Assembly (NCBI GenBank): GCA_964499285.1
Contig: CAZCLA010000014.1
Coordinates: forward strand, 1 to 64,000
Reading direction: 5' to 3'
From: JAGFIY01 sp964499285
Lineage (GTDB): Bacteria > Bacteroidota > Ignavibacteria > Ignavibacteriales > Melioribacteraceae
Length of the DNA: 64,000 bases
Both the position numbers and the translations under genes were made by a program. The notes under the pieces are model-generated. The model did not search any database, was not told the DNA's origin, and saw nothing but the letters and a program-made list of their open reading frames with translations. Shown here one piece after another: positions 40,684 through 50,198 of the stretch (the stretch's first letter is position 1; the number at the start of each line of letters is the position of its first letter).

Positions 40684-42409
40684 TATTTTATGGTCTGAGT
40701 TCATTGTTAATTCACTTCTAAAGTACGACGTAAAAAATGTAGTTGTCTGTCCCGGCTCAAGAAACACACCTTTAATCTTTGCTTTCTCAAAAGAAAAAAA
40801 AATAAAAAAATATACTGCAATTGATGAAAGATCTGCTGGATTCTTTGCTTTGGGTATTGCAAAGAAAACCAAGAAACCAGCTGTAGTGGTAACAACATCC
40901 GGAACGGCGGTTGCAAACTTGTATCCATCCGTTATCGAGGCTTTTTACTCAGAAATTCCTTTGATATTACTAACTGCCGATAGACCGGAAATACTTCACG
41001 ACTGCGGCACTAACCAAACGATAAATCAAAAAAATATTTATGTGAATAATTCGAAAGATTTTCAAAATATTTCGACAGTAAGTATTAGTAAAAAATCTTT
41101 TGTAAAAGTGCATAAAAGTTTATCCGGGATTTTAAACAGACAGCAAATGAATCCAGGACCGGTTCAGATAAATATTATGCTAAACAAACCGTTTGAACCA
41201 AAGAGTTTTACCGATTCGATAGAAAAGAAGACATATGATTACATCTTTAGCATTAACGGAAACGAGCAAATAAAAATTTCCGATAAATTAGTTGATCCTT
41301 TGATTCCATCTTCTGTGATAAAGAAAATTAACTCGTCAAAATCGGGTTTAATAATTGCCGGACAAGGCGTTAACAAAAAAAGCGCTGCATTGTTGATAAA
41401 ATTTGCCAAAAAGTTGAGCTTTCCGATTTTTGTTGATGCAACTTCCGAGATGTTCTTTTCTTCATCTAAAGATATTATTTTAAATAATTTCAATCAGCTT
41501 GCTGTCTCAAAAGAGTTTCGTACTCAATTTCTTCCGGATGTTATAATTCAACTCGGCAAAACCCCAACATCAAACAGCATTTTACAATTTTTTGAATCTT
41601 CAAATGCTTTTAAGATGGGGATCAACGAACAAGGAAAACTTTATGATCCATCACGAACAACAGACATAACGATTAAATTAAATCCAAAATTATTTCTTGA
41701 AAAAATTTATCCTCTTCTGAAAGAAAAACAAAACAGTAAACTGAAAGAAATAATTTCATTAGAAAAATACTTAACGCAAGTACGCTCGGAAATATTTGAT
41801 GTAACAAACTGGTTGTTTGAAGGGAAAATATACCAAGAGCTATTAAAACATATTCCTAACAACTCAAATTTATTCATCGGCAACAGTATGCCAATCAGAG
41901 ATTTTGATTCTTATGCTGCGAGAGAAGAGAGAAATATAACTCTGTTTACCAACCGCGGCGCAAGCGGAATTGACGGAATAGTTTCAACTGCACTGGGCAT
42001 TGCCTCAAAATCGAAACCGACTTTTTTAGTCCTCGGGGATCAATCATTTTTTCATGATCTTAACTCACTGCTAATAGCCGGTCAAAATAAAATTCCTTTG
42101 ACAATCGTTTTAGTGAATAATAGATGCGGAGGAATTTTTAAGATGCTTCCCGCCGCAAGGTATAAAACAGAGTTAAGAAAATATTTATCTATGAATTATA
42201 ATTTGAATTTTGAAAACATTATTAAATCTTTTAATGCTGCTTACTTCAATATCACTTCTTGGAAGGATCTTGCAAAGGTATTTAATATAATTGACATAAA
42301 TAAACTAAATGTACTTGAGATTATCACCGATGCAGACCGATCCGTAAAGTATAGAAAATTCATTTCAAACCAAGCACAAAAAGCAATCAAAAAATATTAT
42401 GACAATTGA
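40661..42409 (+). CDS. menD: SEPHCHC synthase (2-succinyl-5-enolpyruvyl-6-hydroxy-3-cyclohexene-1-carboxylate synthase)
   Basis: 582 residues, ThDP-dependent. N-terminal VVVCPGSRNTPLIFAF (about 23-38) holds the conserved Glu/Arg region; GTAVANLYPSVIEA and LLTADRPEILHDCGTNQTINQ follow; C-terminal LFIGNSMPIRDFD, NRGASGIDGIVSTALG and LVLGDQSFFHDLNSLL with VNNRCGGIF form the ThDP/Mg motif. Adds succinic semialdehyde-ThDP (from 2-oxoglutarate) to isochorismate. ATG at 40661 chosen; a TTG two codons earlier is possible. Overlaps menF by 23 and menH by 11 bases. Confidence 0.96.
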   Translation: MKKFINRNILWSEFIVNSLLKYDVKNVVVCPGSRNTPLIFAFSKEKKIKKYTAIDERSAGFFALGIAKKTKKPAVVVTTSGTAVANLYPSVIEAFYSEIPLILLTADRPEILHDCGTNQTINQKNIYVNNSKDFQNISTVSISKKSFVKVHKSLSGILNRQQMNPGPVQINIMLNKPFEPKSFTDSIEKKTYDYIFSINGNEQIKISDKLVDPLIPSSVIKKINSSKSGLIIAGQGVNKKSAALLIKFAKKLSFPIFVDATSEMFFSSSKDIILNNFNQLAVSKEFRTQFLPDVIIQLGKTPTSNSILQFFESSNAFKMGINEQGKLYDPSRTTDITIKLNPKLFLEKIYPLLKEKQNSKLKEIISLEKYLTQVRSEIFDVTNWLFEGKIYQELLKHIPNNSNLFIGNSMPIRDFDSYAAREERNITLFTNRGASGIDGIVSTALGIASKSKPTFLVLGDQSFFHDLNSLLIAGQNKIPLTIVLVNNRCGGIFKMLPAARYKTELRKYLSMNYNLNFENIIKSFNAAYFNITSWKDLAKVFNIIDINKLNVLEIITDADRSVKYRKFISNQAQKAIKKYYDN

Positions 42410-43229
42410 TTCAAACGGCGACTTAATCTTTGTCAGAAAATTGTCAAACGGAACAAATCCGAAGCGTCCCTCTATTATTTTTCTTCACGGTTTTATGGGA
42501 AATTCCAAAGACTGGAAGTTTGTCAAGGGCAATTTAGGTCCCAAATTTTCAATATATGCAATAGATCTAATCGGACATGGAAATTCAACAGCACCGGATG
42601 ATGAGAAACATTATTCTTACAGATCTATTAACTCTCATTTAATTTCAACAATGGATGAGCTGAATCTTCCCAGTGCAATATTAGTAGGATATTCAATGGG
42701 GGGAAGAGCAGCTTTAGGTTTTGCCATTGAAAACCCAAAACGAGTAGAAGCACTTATTTTAGAAAGCACAAATGCAGGAATTGAAGATGAAGCTGAGCGA
42801 CAGAAAAGATTAAATTCCGATGAACTGAGATCAGAAAAAATAAGATCCGATTCGTTGAAAACTTTCCTCATTAATTGGTACAGAAGCGAATTGTTCACAA
42901 CTTTACAAGATAATTTCGAGCTGCTCAATAATGAAATTGAAAATAAGTCAAAAAATGATCCTATTGGAATTTCAAATTGCATTAAAGGATTCAGCCCCGG
43001 GAAAATGCCAAGTTATTGGAGCAAATTAAACTCGATACAAATTCCCGTGCTGCAAATCGTTGGTGAACTGGACAAAAAGTATTTTCAACTAAATACAAAA
43101 ATGAAGGAATACTTTCCAAATTCGACACTAAAAATTGTTTTAGGTGCAAGCCACAACGCTCATTTAGAAAAGCCGCAAGAATTTATTAATTTTGTTAACC
43201 ACTTTTTGGTTAATCATTTCAAAATATAA
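42399..43229 (+). CDS. menH: SHCHC synthase, alpha/beta hydrolase
   Basis: 276 residues, alpha/beta-hydrolase fold: IIFLHGFMGNSKDWKFV (oxyanion region), AIDLIGHGNSTAPDD, LVGYSMGGRAALGFAI with nucleophile Ser99, and the catalytic His in LGASHNAHLEKPQEFINFVNHFL near the C-terminus. Removes pyruvate from SEPHCHC to give SHCHC. Family overlaps with other hydrolases, but position between menD and menB makes the call firm. Confidence 0.93.
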   Translation: MTIDSNGDLIFVRKLSNGTNPKRPSIIFLHGFMGNSKDWKFVKGNLGPKFSIYAIDLIGHGNSTAPDDEKHYSYRSINSHLISTMDELNLPSAILVGYSMGGRAALGFAIENPKRVEALILESTNAGIEDEAERQKRLNSDELRSEKIRSDSLKTFLINWYRSELFTTLQDNFELLNNEIENKSKNDPIGISNCIKGFSPGKMPSYWSKLNSIQIPVLQIVGELDKKYFQLNTKMKEYFPNSTLKIVLGASHNAHLEKPQEFINFVNHFLVNHFKI

Positions 43230-43241
43230 TCGGATTTTACA

Positions 43242-44075
43242 ATGAAAATAGAATGGGTGAAAGCAAAAGACTTTCAAGACATTAATTATTATAAAGCCGA
43301 AGGTATTGCTAGAATTGCAATAAACCGTCCCGAAAGAAGAAATGCCTTTAGACCGGAAACTGTTTTGGAATTATACGATGCTTTCACAGATGCTAAGGAG
43401 GACAGCGGCGTAGGTGTAATTTTATTAACTGGAGAAGGTCCGGCAAAGGATGGGAAATACGCTTTCTGCTCCGGAGGCGATCAAAAAATTAGAGGAGAGA
43501 AAGGTTATGTCGGCAAAGATGGTGTACCCAGACTAAATATTCTTGATGTTCAAAAACAGATTAGAAGCATACCGAAACCTGTGATTGCTCTCGTCGCAGG
43601 ATATGCTATTGGCGGGGGACATGTTCTCCACGTTATGTGCGATTTAACAATAGCAGCAGAAAATGCTGTCTTTGGTCAAACCGGACCAAAAGTAGGAAGC
43701 TTTGACGGTGGATTCGGCTCGAGTTATCTTGCGCGAATTGTAGGACAGAAAAAGGCAAGGGAGATATGGTATTTATGCAGACAATATTCAGCTCAAGAAG
43801 CTTTAGATATGGGATTGGTTAACACAGTTGTGCCGGTAGAAAAACTTGAGGAAGAAGGAATTAAGTGGGCAAAAGAAATTCTGGAGAAAAGTCCGTTAGC
43901 AATTAGATTGTTAAAATCCGCTTTCAATGCCGAACTTGACGGTCAAGCTGGAATTCAAGAACTTGCAGGAAACGCAACCTTGCTTTACTACATGTCCGAA
44001 GAAGCACAAGAAGGAAAAAATGCATATAACGAAAAGCGAAATCCAGATTTCTCGAAGTTCACAAGAGTTCCGTAA
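43242..44075 (+). CDS. menB: 1,4-dihydroxy-2-naphthoyl-CoA synthase
   Basis: 277 residues, crotonase fold. Conserved MenB stretches: INRPERRNAFRPETVLELYDAF, FCSGGDQKIRGEKGYVG (the acyl-CoA oxyanion hole, about 84-100), IALVAGYAIGGGHVLHVMCDLTIA (about 115-138), GPKVGSFDGGFGSSYLARIVGQKKAREIW, and the late EGKNAYNEKRNPDFSKF. Cyclises o-succinylbenzoyl-CoA. Length and sequence are typical. Confidence 0.97.
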   Translation: MKIEWVKAKDFQDINYYKAEGIARIAINRPERRNAFRPETVLELYDAFTDAKEDSGVGVILLTGEGPAKDGKYAFCSGGDQKIRGEKGYVGKDGVPRLNILDVQKQIRSIPKPVIALVAGYAIGGGHVLHVMCDLTIAAENAVFGQTGPKVGSFDGGFGSSYLARIVGQKKAREIWYLCRQYSAQEALDMGLVNTVVPVEKLEEEGIKWAKEILEKSPLAIRLLKSAFNAELDGQAGIQELAGNATLLYYMSEEAQEGKNAYNEKRNPDFSKFTRVP

Positions 44076-44076
44076 A

Positions 44077-44970
44077 ATGACCGCTTCAAAAAACACTTTG
44101 AAAGTTAATGCATTTATTCTTGCTTCAAGACCCAAAACATTGCTTGCATCTTTAGTTCCCGTTATTGTAGGATCTTCCGCCGCTTACAAATACGGTGGGT
44201 TCAAACTGTTTCATGCAATTGTTGCCCTTATATGTTCTATATTAATTCAAATAAGTACAAATTATATAAACGATCTTTACGATTTTTTATCAGGCAAAGA
44301 TACTGAACATCGTGTTGGACCCCAGCGTGCGCTTGCTTCTGGTTTAGTTTCTGTTAAAGAAATGAAATGGGCAATAGCTATTATTTATGCAGTGACATTT
44401 GTACTTGGACTTTATCTTGTTTATAAGGCGGGGATATATGTTCTTTTAATAGGAATACTTTCTCTAATTGCAGGATATTTATATACTGCCGGACCTTATC
44501 CGCTTGCTTATAATGGGCTTGGAGATATTTTTGTGTTAATCTTTTTCGGTTTTGTAGGAACGATGGGAACATTTTATGTTCAAGTTTATGAAGTAAATTG
44601 GTTCTCATTCTGGGTTTCAATTCCCGTTGGTTTGCTAATTACAAACATTCTTGTTGTTAACAATTACCGAGATATTGACGAAGATAGAACAAATAATAAA
44701 AATACCCTCGCGGTAAAAATGGGAAGAACTTTCGCACGCAATCAGTATTTATTTTCACTTATACTTTCTTATTTGATCCTTTTACTTTTGTTGATCGATT
44801 ATGAATACAGTTATTTTATACTTCTTCCTTTTTTAACTATTCCGTTGGCGGTCAAAGCTATGATGCAATTCAAAACCCATAAAGGCGCCGAACTTAACTT
44901 CCTGCTGGAACTTTCGGCTAAATTATCTTTCCTGTTCGGGATTCTTTTCTCGGCTGGAATAGTTTTATGA
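44077..44970 (+). CDS. menA: 1,4-dihydroxy-2-naphthoate polyprenyltransferase
   Basis: 297 residues from MTASKNTLKVNAFI, one base after the menB stop; a frame running back into menB is an artefact. UbiA-type membrane prenyltransferase with about eight or nine TM helices and the two Asp-rich motifs: NYINDLYDFLSGKDTEHRVGPQRA (about 62-85) and NNYRDIDEDRTNNKNTLAVKMG (about 195-216). Transfers a polyprenyl chain to DHNA, making demethylmenaquinone. ATGA overlap with menC. Confidence 0.95.
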   Translation: MTASKNTLKVNAFILASRPKTLLASLVPVIVGSSAAYKYGGFKLFHAIVALICSILIQISTNYINDLYDFLSGKDTEHRVGPQRALASGLVSVKEMKWAIAIIYAVTFVLGLYLVYKAGIYVLLIGILSLIAGYLYTAGPYPLAYNGLGDIFVLIFFGFVGTMGTFYVQVYEVNWFSFWVSIPVGLLITNILVVNNYRDIDEDRTNNKNTLAVKMGRTFARNQYLFSLILSYLILLLLLIDYEYSYFILLPFLTIPLAVKAMMQFKTHKGAELNFLLELSAKLSFLFGILFSAGIVL

Positions 44971-46046
44971 TAATTAAAGATCTCAAATACATCAAATACA
45001 AACTTCCTCTATTAAATCCAATTACTACATCAAAATTAAGCTTAGTCGAAAGAACTGGTTTCATATTAAGACTTGAGGATTCAAAAGGAAATATAAGCTA
45101 TGGCGAGGCTGCTCCACTAGATGGATTTTCTTCCGAGACTTTAGATGAAGCAGAAAACGAAATAAAAAATTTTTGTAAAGAATTTCACGACTTTAATGTT
45201 CATTTTGATCCCTCAGGATTAGAATATAAATTAGAAAACTACGATATAAAATCTCCTTCATTTTCTCTTGCATTTGATCAAGCACTGCTTTGGTTAATGT
45301 TTAATTCAAAGAACCTATCACTTAAAGCCCTTGGCATTGAATCAATTCATGAAATAAAGTTTAATGGATTTGTGGATATTACGAGTGAACGAAATACTTT
45401 GGATAAAATTGAGAGATTATTGAAAAAAGGATTTGACACTATCAAATTAAAAATCGGTAGAGCAAAGTTTAGCGATGATTTAAGAATCATAAAAGTAATT
45501 AATGCTCGTTTGGGAGATGCTTGTAAACTACGCCTCGATGTAAACGGAAAATGGTCAAAAGACGGAGCAGCAGAAAACTTGGGACATTTAAATGAATTTA
45601 ATATCGAATATGTTGAGCAGCCTTGCAGGAAATTGAGCGATTTAATATTCTTGAAAAATAGTTCTCCGGTTCAAATTGCTGTTGACGAATCTATCGAAAA
45701 AATTGATCAGTTAAATAAAATTATCGATGAAGGTACATTCGAGAATATTGTCGTGAAACCAATGCGCTTCGGTCAATTCTTCGAGTTAATAAAAATTATA
45801 AACCGCGCAGAAAAATTAGGAAAAAATATAATCTTATCATCAGCATTTGAATCAAATCTTGGAAAATTAGTTCTGTCCTTTCTGTCGCAATATACAAAAC
45901 ATGAAATTCGTCATGGATTTGCAACTGATGGTATTTTCAAAAAGAACATTCTTAATTCTCCTATTGTATTCAACTCAGCTAAAATGATTTTTACTAATAA
46001 GATGTTAACCCCCAAGCTAAACTTAGAATTTCTATTTAATGAATGA
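44967..46046 (+). CDS. menC: o-succinylbenzoate synthase
   Basis: 359 residues, enolase superfamily. N-terminal cap with GEAAPLDGFS, then the barrel with FDTIKLKIGRAKFSDD (catalytic KxK, about 151-166), LRLDVNGKWS (first metal Asp), YVEQPCRKLSDL (second ligand) and IAVDESIEK (third), and NIVVKPMRFG with the second-face Lys. Dehydrates SHCHC to o-succinylbenzoate. The 3' end overlaps menE by 8 bases. Confidence 0.94.
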   Translation: MIIKDLKYIKYKLPLLNPITTSKLSLVERTGFILRLEDSKGNISYGEAAPLDGFSSETLDEAENEIKNFCKEFHDFNVHFDPSGLEYKLENYDIKSPSFSLAFDQALLWLMFNSKNLSLKALGIESIHEIKFNGFVDITSERNTLDKIERLLKKGFDTIKLKIGRAKFSDDLRIIKVINARLGDACKLRLDVNGKWSKDGAAENLGHLNEFNIEYVEQPCRKLSDLIFLKNSSPVQIAVDESIEKIDQLNKIIDEGTFENIVVKPMRFGQFFELIKIINRAEKLGKNIILSSAFESNLGKLVLSFLSQYTKHEIRHGFATDGIFKKNILNSPIVFNSAKMIFTNKMLTPKLNLEFLFNE

Positions 46047-47320
46047 AATGAAATCCAATACGATTGATTTTGAAATTACTGCCCAAAGAAACGCTGATAT
46101 GCTCTTCTTGAATTCTTATAACTTTTCGCTAACGTACGGTGACTCCCTCAAAATTATTAACAATTTGTTTTCGAAGTTCATAAATAAAATCAAATATGAC
46201 GAACCTATTGGAATTATTGCTTCAAACTCACCAGAGTACGTAATTTTAGTTTTAACACTTTGGAGACTTGGGGCAGTTCCTGTCCCATTAAATCCTGCTC
46301 TTCGTAATGATGAAATAATCGAAAGACTAAACCGATGCAAAATAAAAAAGGTTTTTGTATCACCATCAGTAATTATCAAAGACAATGGAATTGAGGTCCT
46401 TCCCCTGCCTGACCTAAAAAATATACCTGACGACATTTCAAATTCTTGTTCGAAAAAGAAAAATAAAACAGCTGTCATGATATTCACCTCAGGTTCCTCA
46501 GGCAAAGCAAAATGTGTTGAGATAACATTTAAAAATCTCATTGCGAATTTCAGTATTATCAAGAGCGAGTTTAAAATAGAACTAACTGATAGTTGGCTTC
46601 TTTCGCTTCCCATATTTCATATTGGAGGATTCGCTATTATTTCCAGGACCATACTTTCGAACGGGATATTGTGTATTCCCAAAAGCTTGAAAGCTGAGAA
46701 TATAATAGAATCGATAACCGCATATGAACCGAGTAATATTTCTTTAGTCTCACCAACTCTGTATCACCTAATTGAAAACAAATTTCGGTTATCAAAAAAA
46801 TGCAAAAACATATTTGTCGGAGGTGGAAAAATTGATCGTGAATTAGTTAGAAAAGCCCTTGAGTTGAATTATCCTCTTCATCTCGTTTACGGTTCTACTG
46901 AAACTACTTCTATGATATCCGCGGTTTCAAATGAGTTGCTCTTAAAGAATATCAATTCCGGAGCAAAAATTTTCAATGGTGTTGAAATTTATGTCGACGC
47001 AAATGAGCATCAGAATTATTCTAAAACAAGTATTGGGGAAGTTATTATTAAATCACCGACAGTCGCTGACGGATATTTTAAAGACGGCATTGCGACAAAA
47101 AGAAAATTTTCAAAAGATATATTTAAATCCGGGGATTCGGGATTTATTGATGACGATGGGCTGCTTCATATTCTCGGACGGATCGACGACACGGTTATTT
47201 CCGGCGGTGAAAACATTAGCACAACTGAGATTGAACAAAAACTAATGATAATTAACGGTGTTAAAGATTGTGTTGTAATTGGATTAAGCGACTCAAAATG
47301 GGGAGAAAAAATTATCGCGG
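46039..47320 (+). CDS. menE: o-succinylbenzoate-CoA ligase (C-terminus in gap)
   Basis: About 427 residues are visible. ANL-superfamily adenylating enzyme: P-loop-like MIFTSGSSGKAKCVEIT (about 150-166), HIGGFAIISRTIL, VYGSTETTSMISAVS (A5, about 290-304), GDSGFIDDDGLLHILGRIDDTVISGGENIST (A7-A8, about 373-403) and DSKWGEKIIA at the gap edge. The terminal domain with the A10 lysine falls in the gap. Activates OSB as its CoA ester for MenB. Confidence 0.94.
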
Positions 47321-47420
47321 NNNNNNNNNNNNNNNNNNNNNNNNNNNNNNNNNNNNNNNNNNNNNNNNNNNNNNNNNNNNNNNNNNNNNNNNNNNNNNNN
47401 NNNNNNNNNNNNNNNNNNNN
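47321..47420. other. Assembly gap (100 N)
   Basis: 100 N of unknown true size. It removes the C-terminus of menE and the C-terminus of the convergent thioesterase; more genes could be hidden. Confidence 0.97.
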
Positions 47421-47674
47421 GAATGCTCATTTATATTTTTAATTTTCAATTCTATGCTTATCTCTTTCCCTTTATTTATTGGCTTATAGTATTGAGCGTT
47501 TGATTTTACTATCGGGAATGCAAACGATGGATTATCGAACACAGTTTCATATAAATTAGATTGTTTTAGAAATTCTTCATATGTATTATGAGCAAAGTAA
47601 AATACTTTTGCGAAAAATAAGATTCCCGCCGGATCGCAATCCATAAATTTTATCAGATGTTTTTGTTTGAACAT
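47421..47674 (-). CDS. Hotdog-fold acyl-CoA thioesterase, probable DHNA-CoA hydrolase (C-terminus in gap)
   Basis: 84 residues visible, starting MFKQKHLIKFMDCDPAGILFF. DCDPAGI is the 4-hydroxybenzoyl-CoA thioesterase/YbgC active-site motif; Asp14 matches the catalytic Asp17 of the Pseudomonas enzyme. FPIVKSNAQYYKPINKGKEISIELKI follows the family. Because it sits at the end of the menaquinone cluster, hydrolysis of 1,4-dihydroxy-2-naphthoyl-CoA (the MenI step) is likely, by inference. About 50 residues are missing. Confidence 0.82.
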
Positions 47675-47775
47675 TTTTTTCTTCCGCTTGTAAAACAACG
47701 TAATATACAACTATTTTTACATTCTTTTTTATTACTGATTTAAGTAGCTTTATTTTTTAAAATGACTCGGCATTA

Positions 47776-49092
47776 ATGAGAAAAAATATATTAATTACAA
47801 TTTTGTTAATAATTTCCATATCAATCATTGCTCAAAGCGGTGAATTGAAAAAAACCTACTACCCTTCGGGAAAACTTAAATCTTCGGGTTATTTTGTTAA
47901 CGGTGTTAAACATGGCACATATAAAGAATATTACGAGAGCGGTCAGCTCTGGAAAGAATGGAATTTTGTAAATGGTAAGGAAGAGGGTATCTCATACTGG
48001 TATTTTGAGGACGGCACTTTGAGCATGGAGTGGAATTATAGGAACGGTGGTCTGGAAGGCACATCAAAATGGTACTATGAAACCGGTGAACTATGGGCTG
48101 AGCCTGTTTACCTGAACAATAAAAGAGAAGGTTTTACAAAAACCTATTATCAAACGGGAGAACTTCAAGGAATTTGGTCTTATCATAATGATATGCTCAA
48201 TGGTATCAGCAAATTGTTTTTTAAAAACGGAAATGTCGAAGTTGAAAGAAATTATGTGGACAATAAACTTGAGGGCATCAGCAAAGTATATTACGAATAT
48301 AATGTTCTTGCATTGGAAGCGATGTACAAAAATGATGAACTCCACGGCACTTCATATCTTTATTATCCGGATGGATCGATAAAAGTGATCGATACATATA
48401 TAAACGGTCAGATTGTTAAAAGGGAGCGATACGACATTGTCGGAAAATTTGATAAGATTGAAGAGAATTTTGTGGATCATTATGGAAATGGAGTCATGAA
48501 ATCCGAGCTTAAATTTAAGGAAGGCAAAAAAGAGGGAATGAATTATTTCTACTACGAAAGCGGATTTCTTAAATCGGCATTTCTGTACAAACATGGTGAG
48601 TTGGACAGCACTTGCACTACATATCACGATGGGGGTGTGATCGCAACCCAAATTGATTATAAGAACGGAATGAAAAACGGAAGCGCAAAGGAATATGACT
48701 CTGATGGTGCGTTGATTGCTGAAACGATATTTACTGATGATGAATTAAACGGGCCCAAGAAAATTTATTATACCAACGGTCAATTGAAATCGTATGAATA
48801 CTATATCAATGGTTCGATTGACGGTGTTTCACAGCATTACTATCCGGACGGTACTTTAAAATCTCAAGAAACTTATTTAAAAGGAAAAAGGGAAGGTTTG
48901 TTTACCGTATATTTTGAGAACGGTGATGTTGCAGAATATGCAAATTATAAAAACGATAAACTCAACGGTAAACTTATATCATACTTCAGAAACGGACTGA
49001 TAAAGAAAGAGGCTGAATACAGAGATGGTATGCTGATTAAAGAAACAAATTACGGTGAAGACGGATTTGAGATAAAAACTCCAAGCAACTAA
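47776..49092 (+). CDS. Secreted YwqK-like protein with MORN_2 repeats
   Basis: 438 residues. Signal peptide (RKNILITILLIISISIIAQ) and then about 16-17 tandem repeats of roughly 23 residues with the pattern YYxSGxLKxExxYxNGxxxGxxKxY, for example TYYPSGKLKSSGYFVNGVKHG (about 27-47) and EYYESGQLWKEWNFVNGKEEG. This is the MORN_2/YwqK antitoxin-type repeat, common in Bacteroidota surface proteins; 'antitoxin' in the database name need not apply. Its TAA and the convergent TAG share the palindrome CTAA. Confidence 0.9.
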   Translation: MRKNILITILLIISISIIAQSGELKKTYYPSGKLKSSGYFVNGVKHGTYKEYYESGQLWKEWNFVNGKEEGISYWYFEDGTLSMEWNYRNGGLEGTSKWYYETGELWAEPVYLNNKREGFTKTYYQTGELQGIWSYHNDMLNGISKLFFKNGNVEVERNYVDNKLEGISKVYYEYNVLALEAMYKNDELHGTSYLYYPDGSIKVIDTYINGQIVKRERYDIVGKFDKIEENFVDHYGNGVMKSELKFKEGKKEGMNYFYYESGFLKSAFLYKHGELDSTCTTYHDGGVIATQIDYKNGMKNGSAKEYDSDGALIAETIFTDDELNGPKKIYYTNGQLKSYEYYINGSIDGVSQHYYPDGTLKSQETYLKGKREGLFTVYFENGDVAEYANYKNDKLNGKLISYFRNGLIKKEAEYRDGMLIKETNYGEDGFEIKTPSN

Positions 49093-50141
49093 AATATTTT
49101 TTCGATAATAAATTGATTTACAAAATCCTCACCAAATGCCATTGCCGGAGTTAATGTTCCTTTTTTATCTATTCCGGCAAGCACTTTTTCAACTGCGGCT
49201 GCAGCACCGATTTTTGTAAGATTATAACCTTCCATTACTTGATTGATATCGGTTCTACTTTCGCTCTCATTTGATACAGTAGTTAGGATATACGATTTAA
49301 CTTTACTTCGTTTTTCCTCGTTTGGTCCAATCACAAACATCTTAATCAATCGTACAATCATATTTTTTACAACCTTTACGCGCAAAATTTTTATCAATGG
49401 CAGTAAAATTTTTCTCGCATGAAAAATAAATCGGTTTACACCCAAATAAACGGTTATGTTCTCTATTCCGGTTGAATAATATGCAGATACAACATCTCCC
49501 CAAGGAATGGATAGCCCGTAATAATTTTTACCTCCGATCGATTTTAGAAAAACTTTTTCTCCGATAGGAGAATTTATTACTTTGCCTTTCCTTCTAATTT
49601 TCCCCAGCTTAGTCATCATTTCTATCGTTGTAATTAAAGTGCCTCTTGAAATTTTTACATTCTCATTATGCAGAAGGATTTCCAATGAATCTGGATTCTT
49701 AATTTTTTTTGCGGATATAACCGAAATACAGTCCGTTGGGATTACATCAAAGCCGACACTTGGAATTATACATATCCCGGCTTTTTGAGCAGCTTCGTTT
49801 TGAGTCCAAGCAAATTCAATCACCGGAATTTCACCGGTTATATCAAGATAATTCACTTTTTCACTTATGCAGGCATTTATTATTTCTTCGGCTGTTTGAT
49901 TGAAAGGACCTGCGCAGTTTAATACGATTTTAAATTCACTTATTGCTCTTCGGATGGAATCAATATTTCTGAGTTCAAATACTTTGAAATTGCAGTCAAG
50001 CTTTTGCGCAATATTTTTCAGTTTATCGCTATTTCTACCGGCTAATACAGGCTTGATTCCTCTATCAAGAAGTTCTTTAACTATCAGTTGAGCTGAATAT
50101 CCGTTTGCTCCATATATTAAAACTTCATTATGTGATATCAT
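49089..50141 (-). CDS. Saccharopine dehydrogenase-like NADP-binding protein (trans-enoyl reductase type)
   Basis: 350 residues. N-terminal Rossmann dinucleotide site VLIYGANGYSAQLIVKELLDRG (GxxGxxA/G type, about 7-28), ELRNIDSIRRAISEFKIVLNCAGPFNQTAEEIINACISEKVNYLDITGE (about 57-105) characteristic of the saccharopine-dehydrogenase/trans-acting enoyl reductase group, and a C-terminal domain ending GTLTPAMAFGEDFVNQF. Oxidoreductase of unknown substrate; not lysine biosynthesis by context. Follows marR by 57 bases on the same strand. Confidence 0.88.
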   Translation of the reverse strand: MISHNEVLIYGANGYSAQLIVKELLDRGIKPVLAGRNSDKLKNIAQKLDCNFKVFELRNIDSIRRAISEFKIVLNCAGPFNQTAEEIINACISEKVNYLDITGEIPVIEFAWTQNEAAQKAGICIIPSVGFDVIPTDCISVISAKKIKNPDSLEILLHNENVKISRGTLITTIEMMTKLGKIRRKGKVINSPIGEKVFLKSIGGKNYYGLSIPWGDVVSAYYSTGIENITVYLGVNRFIFHARKILLPLIKILRVKVVKNMIVRLIKMFVIGPNEEKRSKVKSYILTTVSNESESRTDINQVMEGYNLTKIGAAAAVEKVLAGIDKKGTLTPAMAFGEDFVNQFIIEKIF

Positions 50142-50198
50142 AACGCGGCTGCAATTTAATTTTTACGGCTTTTTTGGTATTGAGTTAACAACAATATT

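Noticed and set aside
43927..44076. Upstream extension of menA inside menB
   Set aside because: The extra 50 residues are an out-of-frame reading of menB; homology and spacing place the menA start at 44077.
47776..49092. Toxin-antitoxin system suggested by the YwqK name
   Set aside because: The protein is secreted and consists of MORN_2 repeats; no toxin gene is adjacent.
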